NCBI RefSeq assembly: GCF_030272615.1
Contig: NC_081406.1
Span: 233,796,396-233,856,395, forward strand
Direction: 5' to 3'
Source of the DNA: Cryptomeria japonica
Lineage: Eukaryota; Streptophyta; Pinopsida; Cupressales; Cupressaceae
Length of the DNA stretch: 60,000 nucleotides
In this document: positions 10,032 through 22,313 of the stretch, one piece after another
Layout: the number at the start of each line of letters is the position of its first letter
How positions within the stretch are numbered: position 1 is the first letter of the stretch
Position numbers and translations under genes: made by a program
The notes under the pieces: generated by a model
What the model saw: only the letters and a program-made list of their open reading frames with translations
The model's database searches: none
Told to the model about the DNA's origin: nothing

Positions 10032-13000
10032 TTACAAGCTCTTTTCGGCCTCTGTAGTTTCTTCAATAGGCTGTTCGGTTGTAACTTCTTCTACCTTTTT
10101 AGGGGCTCTCTCCAACTGTTCCGGATCATGGGTGGCATACTTTGTTGTCCACTCATTATACACATCATTGGTCGGCCATGAGAAGTTAATCACTTTAGTC
10201 TTAGCTTTGGTCAACCTTTTCCAGGAGTTTCTCATTTTGTTGACTTCCGAATTGAGAAAACTATAATGTGCCTTAATTTTCTCTATCTCCTGTATTGTTA
10301 CAACAAAGAAAGAAGCATCATCTAGATCAACAATTCCCTTAATTCTTGTTGACAGTTTGGCTTCTATCTCCTTAAGCCACATTTGTTTGTCCTTCAGTTG
10401 ATCTGGGCTAGCAAAAGCTCCTGGGAGCAACTCAAAAACTTGATCAGCATATTCCTTCTTGCACAAATTAACTTTCCTATCAACATTATCCACCTCTGCT
10501 GCTAATTGTACTAAATCTTTAGTGATGTCAAAAGTGGATCTAATGATAGGATTGGCCTTTGCTTCATCACAAGATACACACATAAAATCCAAATCTTGCT
10601 CCCTAGGCCTCCATTTGTCAAAAATAGGTGTCAATATGGCCTTGTCTCCCCTGAGCTCATTCCATATATCCAAAATTTTACCTACATTATTGTATAGCAA
10701 TGAGGCATTCACGGTATCTACAAAACTAGTAACAGTGGCCTTCACTCTATCCTCATATTTCTTTGCATACATGGCTTGGGCCTGTTTTAGATTTTCTAAT
10801 TCTTGAGGAGTAATTTCAATCATCTAGGAACTAGAAGGTGCTGGAGATGGTGGGAACTCAATAATAGGGCTGGTAGGTGGAGGTCTGGCAGGAGAAGAGG
10901 AAATCATCAGTATTGAGGATTCACCATGATGATGTTGTCATGCTAGTTGCTTCTACAATTTAGCAATGATGCTATCTCTATTCCTTACCTCTTCTTGAGC
11001 ATTAGTGTAAGCCTTTACAATTGTCTCCAATTTAACCTGGAGATCTGCCTTTTCCTTAGCTTCCCTTTCTACTACTGCAACACTAAACTTAGCAGTTTCT
11101 AATACAGTGCTAGTAGCTTCCACTACTCTAGTAGTCTGCACCCTCTTCACCATCATCCCCCCAAGGTAACTTGACATTGAGGTGTCCTTTTTCTTCTTAT
11201 TTTCATCTCTTTTCAGAGACCACATAACTAATGCGGCATTGTCCTTATTGAAAGTGACTCCCTCCATAGGTTTAGTCTCCTTTCTTACTGCTTCCAGGAC
11301 TAGAGCATCTGCTATATCCCATTTGGGGAGGATAAGTACCCCAACCTTCACCACCATGTCACTTCCTTGCTGAGGAGTGATGGTCTTAAATTATTCAACC
11401 ATTTCTTGCTTTATTTCTTCCTCAACTATAGCTGGGTCTTTATGAGGCTGCTCACTCTTCCTTTTCTTGCACCTTGCATTGTATTTATGAATGCTCTGCT
11501 TCCACACAAATTGCATGAATTCTTCTGATGTGAACTTTTCATCAGCCAAGAAATCTTCACTGGCTCACTTCATCTCAGGGTCCCATTCTTGGCCTTTGAA
11601 TTCACTAGTGGTGATATTCATTTCAGCAACTAAGGGCTCTTCTGGCATTCCTTCCTCTACTTCATCATAGGTGTAGGCAATTTCCCCTAGACTGCCTAAT
11701 TGCAATAATTTCTCAACTGCTGCCTATTCATATCCTATATGGATAGGTGATTGTGATGGGGAATACATAGGTTCTTCAAGTTGTATCTCTTTTCCCACTC
11801 TTTGTTTCTTTGGGCTACTAGGGATGTCAATGACATCCTGTATCTTCCTTTTACCTTTAGAGGTAGAGGGCTCGCCTGAAGCAGGCATAAGTACACTATA
11901 ATTAGACTTCTTATGTAGCATATAATTATCAAGAGGGATCGGCCTAGCAGATGCAGACCTATTCAAAATCAATCTTTCTTTCTCAGGGTTATTCTTGATT
12001 ACAACCTCTCTCTTTTCCTTTAGTGTTTGCATCACCTCCTCAAAACTAAGAATCAAAAACTTCATCTTCTCTGCATAGGGGTAAAAGCTAAACAAAGGGT
12101 CATAGCTTATGTCAAGTTGGTGCACCAAGTCTAAGGCCTTCTTATAGGCTATCCACTTTTCCTTTCTCAGGTCTTGTTCATCCAAATCAAATTCATTCTT
12201 GATGAGGTCCTCAGGGAACTGAAATTGATGGGGTTTGGCCTTGCATACAACCCTCTTTCTAAACATACCATTGAAGAAATCTTTGGGGTCAGCACACCGA
12301 GAGACTGCAGTTGATAAATGATATGGCTGGAGGAAATCTCCAAAACATTTCTAGCCTCCTTTAGTTATTACAAATTGGTGTGCCACGGTAATTGTAGGGA
12401 AAATTGTCCCTTTACCTCTACCTATCAACTTTTCCTCTTGCACAACACCAATCTGCCTGAGTATCTCTACAATTCCCACTTTAAGAGGGACCTGATAAGG
12501 TAACAAAAATGGGGTACCTGTGAAACCATATATTCTGAAAACTGTCGAAACAGGGTATAGGTAGATATCACCCCAATTGTGAACAATTTTTATGTCCTCT
12601 ACAAACTCTTGTGGCCTAATGAATTCTAAAAGCACCTTAGGGACTCTTGGGTTTTCGAAACAGACAAGGGTCCTGATTTTTGATGCAAAATATTTATCAA
12701 ACCTTAAGAAGCTTGCATCCTCTCTATCCCATGACAGAACAATGCTCCATAATTGCACTGGCATCTTTTCCCCATCCTTTTCTTTTACAAGGTCCATCCC
12801 ACTTGCAAAATAGTCACCACCCTTGAATAAAAACAAATGCATAAGAAGGGAGTACCACCTGAAGGGCCTATCTACTTTCCTGTTCCTGATCCCTATTAAT
12901 CCATTATGGATAGCATCAGTTATGAAAGAAGCATAATCAAAAGTTATTGCCACATAAGGATTCAAAATCTGAGCAACCATCAACATGTAATGAGTGGGCA

Positions 13001-13670
13001 TACTTGCTTCAACATCTTCCCCTAGGATTTGGCAGAGTGATCAGTATAATCCATTATCCCTAAGGGTAAACAAATTTAGAGAGAAGGGCTCTTTGGTATT
13101 AGGTCCCACAATAGTTAACCCGCCTATCTTCAAAAAGAATTCTTTGAGAGGCCCATTTCTCAGGTGATTTCTTTGCACATTATACACCTGAGCTAGTGAT
13201 TTAAAATCAATAGGCTCCAGAAAATTAGTGTATTCACTTAACCCAAAGGCATTCCTGAATTCTTCATTGTTAATTTCAATGAGGGTCTTCCCGCTAATAT
13301 CCTTTACACTTCTTGAAGTTGGGTCGTAGCTATGTGCAATCTGAGTCAAAAGATCTGCATTAAAGAAAACCCATGGAACCACCAGCTTTCCAACATCTAA
13401 TTCCCATATATTGTTTAGAGGGGCTGGAGAATTTCTCATACTAAACCCAACCTTGAATAATCCTAACCCAGACATCCCTATTTGAGGGTCTCTTAACCAA
13501 TTCCCTTTATCATATAAACCCTCTCCAATTTTTAGGCGAGAAGCTCTTGGTACCAATTCTTTCATTTTGGAAGCCACATTAGTTAACAACGTCAATTGCT
13601 CAAGGAAATCATCACAAATTGCCCTCTCGTGATAATTGACTTTTCCTGAGAACTCCCTTTTAGGTGCCAT
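10032..13670 (-). pseudogene. LTR-encoded ~1,213-codon protein of unknown function, copy A
   Basis: The start is the ATG of MAPKREFSGK at 13670, conserved in copy B; the end is TAA after EAEKSL. Reading frames at 13670-13041, 13001-12351, 12266-11724, 11357-10953 and 10823-10032 are collinear with the single frame of copy B. Visible parts are: an N-terminal globular region (LVPRASRLKIGEGLYDKG; FRNAFGLSEYTNFLEP); a second region around KVDRPFRWYSLLMHLFLFKG; a basic Ser-rich linker with SKGKRKIQDVIDIPSSPKKQ, a likely nuclear signal; an acidic region; and C-terminal coiled-coil helices. There are no zinc knuckle, protease or polymerase motifs. Most stops correspond to Trp or Gln in copy B (for example Y-stop-SLC against YWALC). 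A gag-like or plant-mobile-domain-like origin is possible but unproved. Confidence 0.8.
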
Positions 13671-16273
13671 CTCTTTTAGAGAATTAATCAGGTGATTCAA
13701 CAATTTCTTTCAATTGTTTTATGACAAATTAAAATCTCAGTAAAACATACACAATTAAAAGAAAGATGGCTGAACAAGAGTATAGAGAAACCTGCTTGTA
13801 CTCGAAGGAATTAACTCTACAATTGAAGAAGTCCACTCTACAACTATTTCTTTACAAGTGCTCTTCAGAATGATATCTCAATTCAACTAATACGAGATCA
13901 TATATGGCAGTTGGGCTCTTAATTCTAACATTGATTCCACATGCTTGGCCATCCTTTCAGAATTGAATTCATGAAAGAATTCAAAGTTTTCGCTCCAATG
14001 GGTCACAACGCCCATGCATTTTTTCTTTTCGCTATTTCATAGGAATTAATTTCTTCGCAACTTTACTTCACGAAGTAACGCGGGCCGTTCGATCAAATGA
14101 GAGTTGATCGGCCTTTACACCAACTTAATACTTCCATCCTTTTCATTGAGCCTTATTTCATTTCGCCATTTCACAAGTGTTATTCAGTGAGCACCTTTAC
14201 CTTTGTGAAACTACGCCAGGCATTGGATGGGACCTGAACTGCACAACCTTTAACCTTTACCTATATAGTTAACTTTTTCACTAACCGCGCCTTCACCTAA
14301 CAGCTGACGGGTTTTCACTATTTCGCAGAGCTTAATTTGCATTTAACTTTAGGCTATGAAATAGCGCCAACCATCGGATCAACTCACACTTGATTGTCCT
14401 TTAAGTGAAGACTCTTATACTGACGTACTTACTCCACTCGTCCTCTGGTTACCAGATACCACATGGCACCTAACCATTTGCCTTGGGAAACTCATTAAGT
14501 TTAAATCTGAGTCAGCCGCAAGTTGTACCCCCTTTTAAAACTGCTCGTTCCACCCTGGCACCTTCAATCTCTATGGAAGACACATGCTCATGTACACGTC
14601 AACGTTTAGCCTGGCATTGAAATGAATCTCTTTTACTTTCGCCATTCGCTGAGCATATCCTTCAGGCATCTTACAAGCATGAAACAGTGCCAGCCGTTAG
14701 ATCAAACCATACTTGATCATCCTTTACACTTCCTATTCACTTTGCCTTTAAGAATGAAAAACCTTTTCGCCATTTCGCGGGGGTTAACACGCGAGTACTT
14801 CACCTTCGCAAAATAACGCGGGTTGTCCGATCATATGAGAATTGATCGGTCTTTACACTCTAAATGTTTACTTGCAAATGTGGGCCCTCTGACTCGACTT
14901 TGAAAACCCAGTATCCAGTCATCCTTCAAGCTAATATGTCAATCTTTGATTTGCCGAGAAAAATATCGAGTTCCTCTCTATTTTCACCACCTGTATCTGT
15001 CAAAATGCCTTTATCTCGCGATATCTTTCTTCTCTGGGACCCACCTTCTTTGAAACTATCAGACCCACTTCACTGACTGTTGCACTTTCTGCCACATGCC
15101 ATCAGCTTACTCGCCCTCAGAACTAGCCGGACCATCTGATTGGAATGCCACATTATTTCACCGTTTCATGGGTCTTAAACCACGAACCATTTTGTCTTGC
15201 GAAATAGCGCAAACCGTTCGATCAAATGAAACTTGATCGGTCGTTACACTAACATCCTTGGCCCCGCACTGGGTCCCACTTCTTTATTGACTACGTGCTA
15301 CCACGTGGCACTCGACCATTGGCTTTGAAAGGATTTTTGCATTTAACTCAATGTCGGCCACGTGTCTTTCTTTTATACCGCCGGTTCCACCTTGGCAAGC
15401 CCATGGCTTTCTTCTAGGACCACGTGTCCATAGACACATTACCATCTATCAAGACACATGGATGGTACTCATTTACTTTCGCTAATTCGCAGGGTATAAA
15501 ACACGAGCATCTTACCCTTGCGAAATAGCGTGGGTCATCAGATCACTTTTTAGTTGCTCGGTGCTTAACCATCTGAATAGACTCTGGGAGGGGTGGGCCC
15601 TCTGACTCAACTTTGAACACCTGGCATCCAATCACCTCCAGAGCTGACATGTTGTTTTTTCATTTGCCGAGAGAAAGCACTAGACTTTGATTAATTCTTG
15701 ACACCTGTATCTGTCAAGTCACCTCCCTTCCTGCGATCTGACTCACCTCTGGGACCCGCATATTAACCTTTAATCCCGACTTGCTGATTATTGTAGGTAG
15801 CACCGCGTGCCACCATTTTACTCACCTTCTTAACTAGCTAGACCGCCTAGGTGGCATGCCATGTCAGTTTTGCAACTTCACTAGTCTTAAACCATGCACA
15901 ACTTCCCTTAGTGAAATAGCGAGAACCGTAGATCGATCTGCGAGATGCACACTACTTATTGGGCTCGACAACTTTAGGAGGGATACACATAAGGCATAAA
16001 TTTTTGTGATTAATTCACATGACCGCCTAGGTAGAAAAACAAGGGCGGACACTTCCTACGATCCCATGACCCATTACTTAAGTGGATAAAGTAACGAAAG
16101 AATAGAAACTAGAGGGTTTTATTTTTAGACATTAGGCGATTTAAAATCAAAAACCCTAAACACTTAAGACCTAACACAAAGCTGAAGCAATTGAAAATGC
16201 TCCTTACTCAATATTTCCAAAAATCATAGCCAATTATGGGAAAAGAAAAACCCATTTTTAATCAGTGATAACA
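13671..16273 (-). promoter_or_regulatory. Leader region of giant LTR A with dispersed GATCAA...TTGATC motifs
   Basis: About 2.6 kb upstream of the LTR ORF, richer in G+C and CpG than its surroundings. A composite motif, GAAATAGCG or a variant, then about 8-12 bases, then GATCAA-N(7-9)-TTGATC or a degenerate half, recurs near 14073, 14354, 14677, 14810, 15203, 15521 and 15914. Spacing is irregular (about 120-390 bp) and copies are diverged. Copy B has the same motif near 47127, 47446, 47727 and 48002. The position upstream of the ORF and the palindrome suggest protein-binding or promoter sites; this is inference. Confidence 0.6.
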
Positions 16274-16418
16274 ATGGCTCTGACTGGGGATGGTTGATCG
16301 CAAGGTCAACACAAGAAAACTTAGAAACTCTAGAGAAACAGACCAAAACATAGACCCAAACAGAAAAGCAGGAAAGAAACAACATATGTACAAACAAAGG
16401 ACCAACTGTGCATGGACA
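16274..16418 (-). other. Gypsy 3' untranslated region next to giant LTR A
   Basis: About 145 bases between the pol stop and the LTR. No clear polypurine tract is seen on the minus strand. On the plus strand, TGGCTCTGACTGGGGATGG starts two bases after the LTR end and looks like a gypsy primer binding site, which conflicts with the pol orientation. Confidence 0.5.
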
Positions 16419-17640
16419 CTAGGAGAAATAATACTTCAGGAATTGTCCATGCACTGGAAATTCCTATATTTCATCATTCATATTCTTCAAGAAATATAAA
16501 TCCTTACCATTTAAGTCACAAAGCACAAAAGGGCCAATCCATAGTGATTCAAATTTCTTGTGCTTTCCTTTATCCTGTCCTTTTGCATTCCACTGAAGAA
16601 CCATGTCATCAATTTGAAATTTCCTTAGTGATGTCCTTTTATCAAAAAGGTATTTTGACTACAACTGGATCTTCTGATTTCTCTTATGGGCAGAAGTTCT
16701 AAGCTCTTCCATCTCTACAATTTGGATCATTCTATTCTCCATCGGTTCAGATATTTCCATGTCCTGATTTTGCAAAAACTTATAAACTGGAAGAAGATTG
16801 TTTACTGGCAGTCTGGCTTCGACACCATAGACTAGTTCAAAAGGTGACATTCCGATAGATTTCTTAACTGTTATTATATCTGTGCACAGAGCTAACTTCA
16901 ATTTTTGATCCCATGATCTTTTATTTTCTTCCAGGATTTTCTTAATGATATTCAAAAGGCTTTTATTGCTGGATTCTGCTTGTCCATTCTCCTAAGGGTG
17001 ATAAGGTGAAGAGTATGACATGAGTATACCGTGACTGGTACAAAAGCCTACAAACTCTTCTGATCTGAAACACATGGCATTATCCATCACCAATTTTGCA
17101 GGTGTTCCAAATCTAGTTACAACATTATCCATCAGGAAATCAATGACAACTTTACTGGTAGCTCTTCTTATAGGGATAGCTTCTATCCATTTTGTGAAAT
17201 AATCAGTGGCCACTATGATCCATCTATGACCTCTCCCTGACCTCTCAATAATCTCTGCAATAAAATCAATGCCCCACTAGACAAAAGGAGCTTCTATAGA
17301 GATTGGATTTAAGGGTAAGGCTCCCTCATACTTCAGCTTGGATGAGAATTTCTGACATGGGTCACATTTCTGAACATATGCATGAGTATCCTTAAGTAGA
17401 GTGGGCCAATAGTATCCAGCCCGGATTATCTTACTAGCAGTAGTCTTAGCAAAGTAGTGACCTCCACATACTCCATCATGCATTTCAGTCAACACCCGTT
17501 TAGCTTGGAATTCATCCAAACACATAAGTAGCTCTCCATCTCTTTTCCTCCAGAAAAGATCACCCTGAATGAGCACATATTTTTGGGACTTGAGTTTCAG
17601 AGTTCTTTTCTGATTATGTGTCATTTCTTCTGGGAATGTA
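16419..17640 (-). pseudogene. Gypsy integrase of the giant-LTR element
   Basis: The zinc-binding region is intact in outline (HDGVCGGHYFAK ... CDPCQKF). The catalytic core shows its first Asp in the expected place after the H2C2 region, the second in VMDNAMCF, and the Glu in NGQAESSNKS. A TAG sits just before ENGQAES, and another (EI-stop-EFPVHGQFLKYYFS) near the C-terminus. The C-terminal domain has the GPF box (FESLWIGPFVLCDLNG). The end of the ORF is 146 bases from the giant LTR. The protein would insert the cDNA into the genome; this copy is dead. Confidence 0.88.
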
Positions 17641-19540
17641 GCACCTCTCAAAAATTGGACTATCTCTGTGTACCAGGGTTGCCTCTTAATACTAGTGACT
17701 AAAGCATCTCTAACCTCAACATTATGTACTTCTATATTCATGAGATTAGCCTCAGTCATGAGCTTGGCCAAACCTAAATCTCTCACCAATTTGGTGGTCG
17801 TTATTTCCAAGTCGAATTCTTGAATTCTGTTAATCCATCTGCATCTCTTCCCGGTAACCTCAGACTGAGACAAAATATCCTTAACTGCAGCATGTGGGAC
17901 ATAAGCAATGATATTTGCATTCACTAAGTACGGCCTAAAAGCCTTAACAACTTTAACTAGAGCATAAGCTTGTTTTTCCATGGTCTCATATTTCAATTCT
18001 GTTGCTTGCAAAGACTTGTTGTAGAAGGCTATAGGATGTTCATATCCTTCCTCATCCTTTTGTAACAATACTACTGCTACTGTATGATATGAAGCGAAGG
18101 AAAACCGAGAAAAATGCTTACTGTAATTAGGAGATTTCAACAGTGGTGCCTCCTAGATTGCCTTCTTAATTTCAGCAAAAGCTTTTGAGGCTTCCTGATC
18201 CCAATAAAATTTGGTATCCTTCTTGAGGAGCTTGACAATAGGCTTCACTATCTCTACAAAGTTTGCAATGAATCTTCTAACAAAATTTATTTTGCCTAAA
18301 AAAGATTGAATACCTTTCACATTTCTTGGTTCAGACAACTTATTGATTGCTTCAATTCTTTTAGGGTCTATCTTTACCCCTTCCTTGGAAACTATGTGTC
18401 CCAATAGCTTTCCTTCAGTGACCCCAAAATGACATTTCTTGGGATTTAGTGATATACCAAATTCCAAGGCTTTATTGAACACCTTCTCCAGATGTCCATA
18501 ATGATCATCAGCCTTCTTAGAGAAACAAGTTAGGTCATCTTGATAAACCACCATGATGATGTTAATGAATTCTTTAAAAGCTACATCCATGGCTCTCTGA
18601 AATGTAGCTCCAACATTTTTTAATCCGAATGGCATTCTCACATAAACATAAGTTCCCCATGGAGTAGTGAAGGTTGTTTTAAACTATTCAGACTCCTTTA
18701 CTAACACTTGATTATATCCTAAGAAACCGTCCATCATGGATAAAAGGTCACATCCTGTCACTCTCTGTAGCATGGCTTCCATATTTGGGGATGAGTAGTT
18801 ATCCTTCAAGGAAGCAACATTTAAATTCCTAAAATCTACACACAATCTGATGTCCCCATTTTTCTTCCTTACTGGGACCAGGTTAGAGACCCATGAAGAA
18901 TGCCTTATAGGTTTGATAATCCCCCCTTCCCTTAATTTAGTCAGCTCCTGCTGCATCTTAGCTTCTAATAAGGGGTTAAAAGGTCTCTGTTTTTGCCTAA
19001 AAGGCTTAGCATCTGCAAGTAAAGGAACCTCATGCTGAAAAAGATCTTGTCTATACGCCTTTAGGTCTTCATAAGACCAAGCAAAAAAATGTTTATACCT
19101 TTTCAATAAATTAATAAGGTTAGTCCTGACATGAGAAGGTAATTTTTTGCCAATATATACTAACTTAGGGGATGACTCAGTCCCCAAATTTACCTCCTCC
19201 AACTCTTCTAATTGGGTGGTAGATTGCTGACGTAAGTGACTATCATTGTAACTAAACATGCCCTCTAGCTCTACCAGCCCTTTAGGTATTTCATTAGTTT
19301 CCAACTCGACCACATCATTTCCAAACACTATCTCTCTATTGTCTACCACTTCCACCAATGCATTACAATCAATCTTTTGTCCATCATAATCGTCAACACA
19401 TTGAATAAACCTAAGAATGTCTTCATCATCAGCAAAAACTTGCCAATTGTACACATTGTTAGGAATAGCAGGCCTAGATTTTATTTCCACAGTGGAGATA
19501 CCGGTTAGGGTTGCATCATCATTTTTCAAAGCAACATTAG
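17640..19540 (-). pseudogene. Gypsy reverse transcriptase and Ty3-type RNase H
   Basis: RT starts after a linker containing SHVRTNLINLLKRYKHFFAW. It shows GGIIKPIRHSSWVSNLVPVR, IRLCVDFRNLN, the first catalytic Asp in LLSMMDGFLGYNQV, RMPFGLKNVGATFQRAMD, and the active site VVYQDDLTCFSKK (YxDD). The Ty3-type RNase H follows (VAVVLLQKDEEGYEHPIAFY, LKYETMEKQAYALV) and leads into integrase. Stops lie at about 18682, 18150 and 17275, each a single-codon break in an otherwise continuous frame or a simple shift. Motifs are of Tat type. Confidence 0.92.
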
Positions 19541-20345
19541 CTAGGAAGTCTGCCATAATATTCTTTGCTCGCTCTATCCAATTAATAGAAAATGCATCAA
19601 AATGTTCAATAACATCCCAAACAACATGTTTATACTACTTTAATCTATCATTCTTGGATGCATATTTAGATCTGACCTAAGAGACAACCAATTCTGAATC
19701 CCCCATTACTTTCAATAGCTGGATTCCATGCCTTTTTGCAACCTCAAGTCCCAGTAATAGGGCTTCATATTCTGCAGTATTATTTGTGCACTGGAAGGCT
19801 AGCAAAAATGAATATTTAAAAGTTATACCTGATGGGGACACAAAAAGAACCCCTACTCCTGATCCTTCCTTGGAGAAAGCTCCATCAAAATACATCTACC
19901 ATAGTCCATACTGTTGCACTTGTAATTCAATCACAATAGGGTCAGTATTCTTCAGTTGAGGTAGAATTGGTTGAAGCCTAAAGTTATCTAGATCTATATC
20001 GATCATGCAGTTGAGCATACTAGGGTCTACACTTTCAATTACCCTAGGAGCTCGTGGCTCTCTGTACAATTTGACCTGACTTCCATTGATTGGAATGGTA
20101 GCATAGGATAAGTCCAGTTGAACATTTCCACCTACTGCTGCTACCCACTATCTGGAAAGTAACATACCATAATGAGGTTTAGTGTCAGTAACAATAACAT
20201 CCATTTTGTAAGTGGCATCAGGGAATGCTGCTATTTTTACGTCAACATCTTTCATTGTGCCTATCACAGGCACTTCTCTGTTATCCATGGCATAGCATTT
20301 CCCATACACAGTGGTTACTGATAATCCTAATTCTTTCCTCAAACC
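19530..20345 (-). pseudogene. Gypsy protease remnant plus archaeal-type RNase H placed before RT
   Basis: The first part is the C-terminal half of a Tat-type protease region (LGLSVTTVYGKCYAMDN, then HYGMLLSR); the active-site Asp motif is upstream and lost at the junction near 20345. After a linker comes a full RNase H of archaeal type: MYFDGAFSKEGSGVGVLF, NTAEYEALLLGLEVA, MGDSELVVS and NIMADFLANVA give the Asp-Glu-Asp-Asp set. TAG stops precede MYFDG, follow LVVSQV-type sequence near 19676, and one lies near 19636. This RNase H sits between protease and RT, unlike the element at 57948-60000, where it follows the Ty3-type RNase H. Confidence 0.85.
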
Positions 20346-20711
20346 TTGCATTCCTTTCAAGACATCTCGATGCAAAATAACCAATCTTATTACATGCAAA
20401 ACATTTAAAAGGTGCTTTTCCTTCATATTTACTTCTAGTTGGTCCTTTAGGTACTCTTCTAGCAAATAAGGCTTCAAGTTGCTCAAGTTCTTCACCTTCT
20501 TTCCTCATGTCTTCCAATTCTTTTGCATATAGGGCTTTCCAATCACTTTTCCAGTAGATGATGATGATGATGCATGAAAAGAAGGTTCAGACTTTATAGC
20601 TCCAAAAGATACAAATTCTTCAAGCTCAAAAGAAGATAATTTCCCAATTAGAATGTCTCTGTTAACTGAAGTGTTTTCCATTATTCTTAAGTCATTAATT
20701 CCAGTTGCCAT
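20345..20711 (-). pseudogene. Copia gag fragment with one zinc knuckle
   Basis: Starts at ATG 20711 (MATGINDLRIMENTS), 45 bases from the PBS, shifts frame near 20510, and ends in a zinc knuckle KCFACNKIGYFASRC. The expected His of CCHC is Tyr (CAT to TAT, again C to T). The N-terminal half of gag is missing, as the leader is too short and the protein starts in what is normally mid-gag. Right after the knuckle (about 20345) the frame changes into gypsy protease, so the copia-gypsy junction lies here. Gag would form the virus-like particle and bind RNA. Confidence 0.75.
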
Positions 20712-20755
20712 AGGATCTACCTCAAGCGATTAGGCTTATGGAAAAGAGGACCAAA

Positions 20756-20767
20756 GCTATGATACCA
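20756..20767 (-). other. Primer binding site of element 1 (tRNA-iMet type)
   Basis: Minus strand TGGTATCATAGC, two bases from the 5' LTR, complementary to the 3' end of initiator tRNA-Met with one difference from the usual TGGTATCAGAGC. Confidence 0.9.
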
Positions 20768-20769
20768 AT

Positions 20770-21541
20770 TGTTAGGATAACCGGTAAAAAACTAAGAGGG
20801 GGAGTGAATCAGTTGTAGCTTGTTTATAACATTTAATCCATAATACAACCTTAAACTGAAGCACATAAACATTCAAATACTGGTAAAGCAAAAACAAATT
20901 CCAGTAGACACATATATCGATAAACAATGTAACTCAACAATTAAATAGATAACCAATGCAAAGCAATCATACCACATAACACCATGATTTGTACATGGAA
21001 AACCCAGAAAGGGAAAAACCATGGTGGGAAGCCTACCCACAGTCAGATGATACTTCTATAGAAAGTATGTGATACAATGAGGGGCCTACACATGTAGGAA
21101 GGTACACTTTCTAGAGCATACTGCTCATTACAAAAGAGTCTCACTGACTATAGAGGTTAAAACCACCTCAAGATAAATGGACAACAATCCAATAAAGTGA
21201 ACTGCCAGAGATAGCATCTACCATGCTTGATTACAGTCCCACTTAAGCTCAATACCAGAGGCCTTTGACCTCTTCCTTAATCCCAATTTGATCACCTATG
21301 ATCGACCTAATCCTTTGCATATGATATTACAGTTCATGACCAAGATACATCTTTTATTTCCACACCACGATCTACAATGAGATCTTACATTCATTTATAC
21401 CAACCCTAAGACCTAAACCAGTTAGGTCGGCCACCTAAAAGATATCACAATAAGATCATTACATAATTGCATATTACAATGATATGCCATATCGGCTTAA
21501 GACCAAAACAACAATAACAAATCCATAAATCATCTTGGAAC
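20770..21541 (-). repeat. 5' LTR of element 1, first part
   Basis: Matches 6090 to about 6860 of the left LTR. It is interrupted at 21541 by element 2, with GGAAC as the left target duplication. Confidence 0.9.
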
Positions 21542-22297
21542 TGTTAGGATTCCCAAAGATACTGAGAGGGGGGGTGAATGAGTATCTAATCGGTAATTGA
21601 ATTTACTTGATTTAAAACATGTAAAGCATATCAATACTGTATACCAGTAAACCAAGAATAATGCAGTAAACAAGAATAACAACAACCACATGAAAAGCAC
21701 ACCATAACACAGTAGTTTAATGAGGAAACTCGATGTGGGAAAAACCTCAGTGGGATTTGTGACCCACAATATTCGCTTACTGGCCAATAAGTGAATATTA
21801 CTCTTACAATAGGGGCCTGCACATGCAGGAAGGCCAAGTGCCTAGAGCTCACTACTCAATTACAAAATAAGAAGTCACACTAACTTACAAAATGGATTAT
21901 GCAAATCCAATGTCTTGTACTACTTCAAATTAGCATCTGCTATGCCAGATCCAGTACCGATTTTAGCTCTACTTCATACATAAACCCTTAACCTATAATT
22001 TGCATATTAGGTCTGCCTTATTTCACCTATCACATTATTGCAAAATGTTCTACAATGATCTCATACATATATGAGTCATATTACAACTCGCCATGTCGGC
22101 TTACAATGATTTTACAATTAATTACAAAATACATTATAAAGAAAATTCCTATCGGCCAGGATGCCGGTATCCTTCCTTTGCAGGTGTTTAATGTGCCAGT
22201 ATATTGTCTTGCTAGTATCATATGATTGCAAGTTTTCCATCAATGAAAAAACCTTCAATCACCTACAATTTCTCATTAGAGTGTGCATTTGCCAACA
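21542..22297 (-). repeat. 3' LTR of element 2 (756 bp)
   Basis: Pairs with 37130-37913. It starts TGTTAGGATTCCCAAAG and ends TTTGCCAACA, and is followed by the minus-strand PPT. Confidence 0.92.
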
Positions 22298-22313
22298 ATC
22301 TCCCCCTTTGGCA
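22298..22313 (-). other. Polypurine tract of element 2
   Basis: Minus strand CCAAAGGGGGAGAT immediately before the 3' LTR. Confidence 0.85.

Larger units (their letters stand above)
9093..16273 (-). repeat. Giant coding LTR, copy A (7.2 kb), 3' LTR of a gypsy element
   Basis: The left end TATTGTCTTCAAAA and right end AGTGATAACA match exactly the two ends of the solo copy B (42151-48385), although the flanks differ: copia RT on the left and the end of a gypsy pol on the right. That pattern is expected of a 3' LTR next to its own pol. On the minus strand it starts TGTTATCACTG, has a ~2.6-kb repeat-rich leader, a ~1,213-codon ORF, and a ~0.94-kb tail. The terminal TG is now TA at the left. No TSD is found because the other end of the element is deleted. 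The opposite orientation is discussed in the findings. Confidence 0.7.
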
